DNA from: Selaginella tamariscina | Taxonomy: Eukaryota; Streptophyta; Lycopodiopsida; Selaginellales; Selaginellaceae | Direction: 5' to 3' | Assembly (NCBI GenBank): GCA_003024785.1 | Contig: PUQB01000128.1 | Location: forward strand, 441,812 to 505,811 | DNA: 64,000 nucleotides | Shown: positions 62,857-64,000 of the stretch, piece by piece | Numbering within the stretch: the stretch's first letter is position 1 | How the letters are laid out: each line of letters opens with the position of its first letter | Notes under the pieces: generated by a model | Seen by the model: only the letters and a program-made list of their open reading frames with translations | What the model was told of the DNA's origin: nothing | Database searches by the model: none | Position numbers and translations under genes: made by a program

Positions 62857-62965
62857 CCACAGTAAGCCGGCGTGTCCACAGGGACAACAACAACGTAATG
62901 AACAACCTCATGTATAGGTGACCTAACATTTTTTTAAAATTTGATGCCAGATAGAGTGTTTAATA
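62845..62965 (-). pseudogene. GDSL exon 1 3' end and promoter scrap
   Basis: ATGAAATCCACAGTAAGCCGGC (62,851-62,872) resembles the minus-strand end of exon 1 at 55,414-55,435. CCAGATAGAGTGTT near 62,948 resembles upstream DNA at about 55,840. Most of the exon is missing. It implies a former inverted copy of the 55-kb gene. Confidence 0.5.
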
Positions 62966-64000
62966 ATTGAATTGTTACAAATGATAGCTAATTGATATTC
63001 TATAATTAATATAATATTTATGAAAATTTATATATATATATATATATTAAAAAATGGATTTAATAATACCTAAATAGACTATATAAAGAATAATTAACCC
63101 TTTGTCTTTTTAATTAAATGTTAATGTTAAATTATTAAAAGAGGCATAATACTCCCAAAGTAATCACTAGTTATAATAGAATGACTTAGATCTTTTTTTA
63201 TAAGAAATTTAATACAACTAAAAATATACTAATGTGTAAGATAAAGTATTAATGATCTAAGATATTTTAAAAATATGCATTACTTGGATGAATTAAATTT
63301 AATTGAATAAGAAGATTTTATCCATAAAATGTATCTTAAAATATACATTAATTGGATGAATTAAATTTGTATATACATGTGTGCATCTAACAATGTAAAT
63401 GCTTAATATAAATACTTATATAAATTGCATCTTTAAATATACCATGGGTGTGTATTTGAAGGAAACTATGTTATGCTCCATTATTATTTTAAAGCTTGTT
63501 TTAAATATGTTATATATGTATATTATAAAAATTATAATAAAATATTCATAATATTTTAATTTTAAGGAATGATATAATATAATTCAAACATGTGAAACAT
63601 TGATGATTCAATGAATTCTTTAATTTGTGCATTAAATAAATTCTCAAATAAGAATTTCATGTCACAGAAAGCATAAATATATAATATATATTAATAATAA
63701 ATATTAAATTTAAAAATAAAAAAAAATAGATTTAAATAACTTTTTATTATATAAACAAACTAAAAATTATTGACTAGACGTAACCTTCTATATTATATAT
63801 CAAAATAATATTAGTTTTATGATTTTTCTTTGTGATGATGAATTATTTTAATAAAGGTAAAGTTACATAGGCAATATTTTGATGCTTTTGTATTTTTAAT
63901 ACTTTTAAAAATTTGTTACATGTTTTGATAACCTTACGCATAAGAAGGGGTTATATAATGTACACAATATTATTTAAAATAATAATTATTACTTCCAAAC
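62966..64000. other. AT-rich DNA, nothing recognised
   Basis: Low-complexity A/T with short (TA)n tracts. A 19-bp phrase ATTGGATGAATTAAATTT-like occurs twice (63,283-63,301 and 63,350-63,368). No coding, RNA or mobile-element signal is seen. Confidence 0.6.

Noticed and set aside
1-64000. tRNA, rRNA, snRNA or organelle-derived insert
   Set aside because: No cloverleaf, rRNA core or plastid/mitochondrial gene segment was recognised by eye on either strand; a tRNAscan or organelle alignment would be needed to exclude diverged ones.

Overview
The window is nuclear DNA from a land plant. The evidence is three spliced genes with plant-type exon structures: a homocysteine S-methyltransferase, an ankyrin-repeat/CbbX-type AAA ATPase, and a GDSL esterase cluster. 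It also holds three Ty3/gypsy elements, an Emigrant-like MITE, and introns full of (TG)n and (TA)n. Intergenic DNA is extremely AT-rich, while exons and mobile elements are clearly richer in GC. The species cannot be fixed from the sequence. One gypsy element carries a reverse transcriptase and integrase of a non-chromoviral, animal-like type, which would fit a bryophyte or lycophyte at least as well as a flowering plant.

Layout. 1-4256: the 3' part of a decayed Ty3/gypsy element ending in a 358-bp LTR. 4.3-8.0 kb: minus-strand coding-like exons of an unrecognised, probably membrane-associated gene, interrupted by a 160-bp-arm hairpin and palindromic tandem duplications. 8.0-21.5 kb: a very AT-rich block built from at least six diverged noncoding repeat families, including a tandem repeat of about 0.95 kb, plus one isolated exon-like island and a 540-bp copied fragment of the methyltransferase gene. 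21,502-26,424: a nearly complete Ty3/gypsy element with 203-bp LTRs. 26.4-28.1 kb: more AT-rich repeat. 28,157-30,754: the methyltransferase gene, seven exons, minus strand. 30.8-33.3 kb: AT-rich DNA with a MITE. 33,316-38,916: a chromodomain Ty3/gypsy element with a perfect CCAAT target duplication. 39.5-40.2 kb: a PIF/Harbinger transposase relic. 40.2-50.0 kb: no intact genes, but about eleven copies of a roughly 20-bp imperfect palindrome between 44.8 and 49.5 kb. 50,478-52,979: the ankyrin-AAA gene, twelve exons. 53.4-63 kb: the GDSL cluster, with one nearly whole gene, one damaged divergent copy, one pseudogene and two scraps. 63-64 kb: AT-rich DNA.

The genes do not form a pathway. The methyltransferase belongs to the S-methylmethionine cycle, the AAA protein is a soluble remodelling ATPase of unknown client in green plants, and the GDSL proteins are probably secreted esterases.

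Two points deserve most attention. First, the chromodomain element at 33.3-38.9 kb has a 13-base self-complementarity between its primer-binding region and the predicted 5' end of its own transcript. This is the signature of Tf1-type self-priming rather than tRNA priming. Second, the three otherwise conserved host genes all carry one-base length errors, mostly in short homopolymer runs. This points to an unpolished long-read consensus rather than independent pseudogene formation. I found no RNA genes, CRISPR arrays, or multi-gene system of a new kind.
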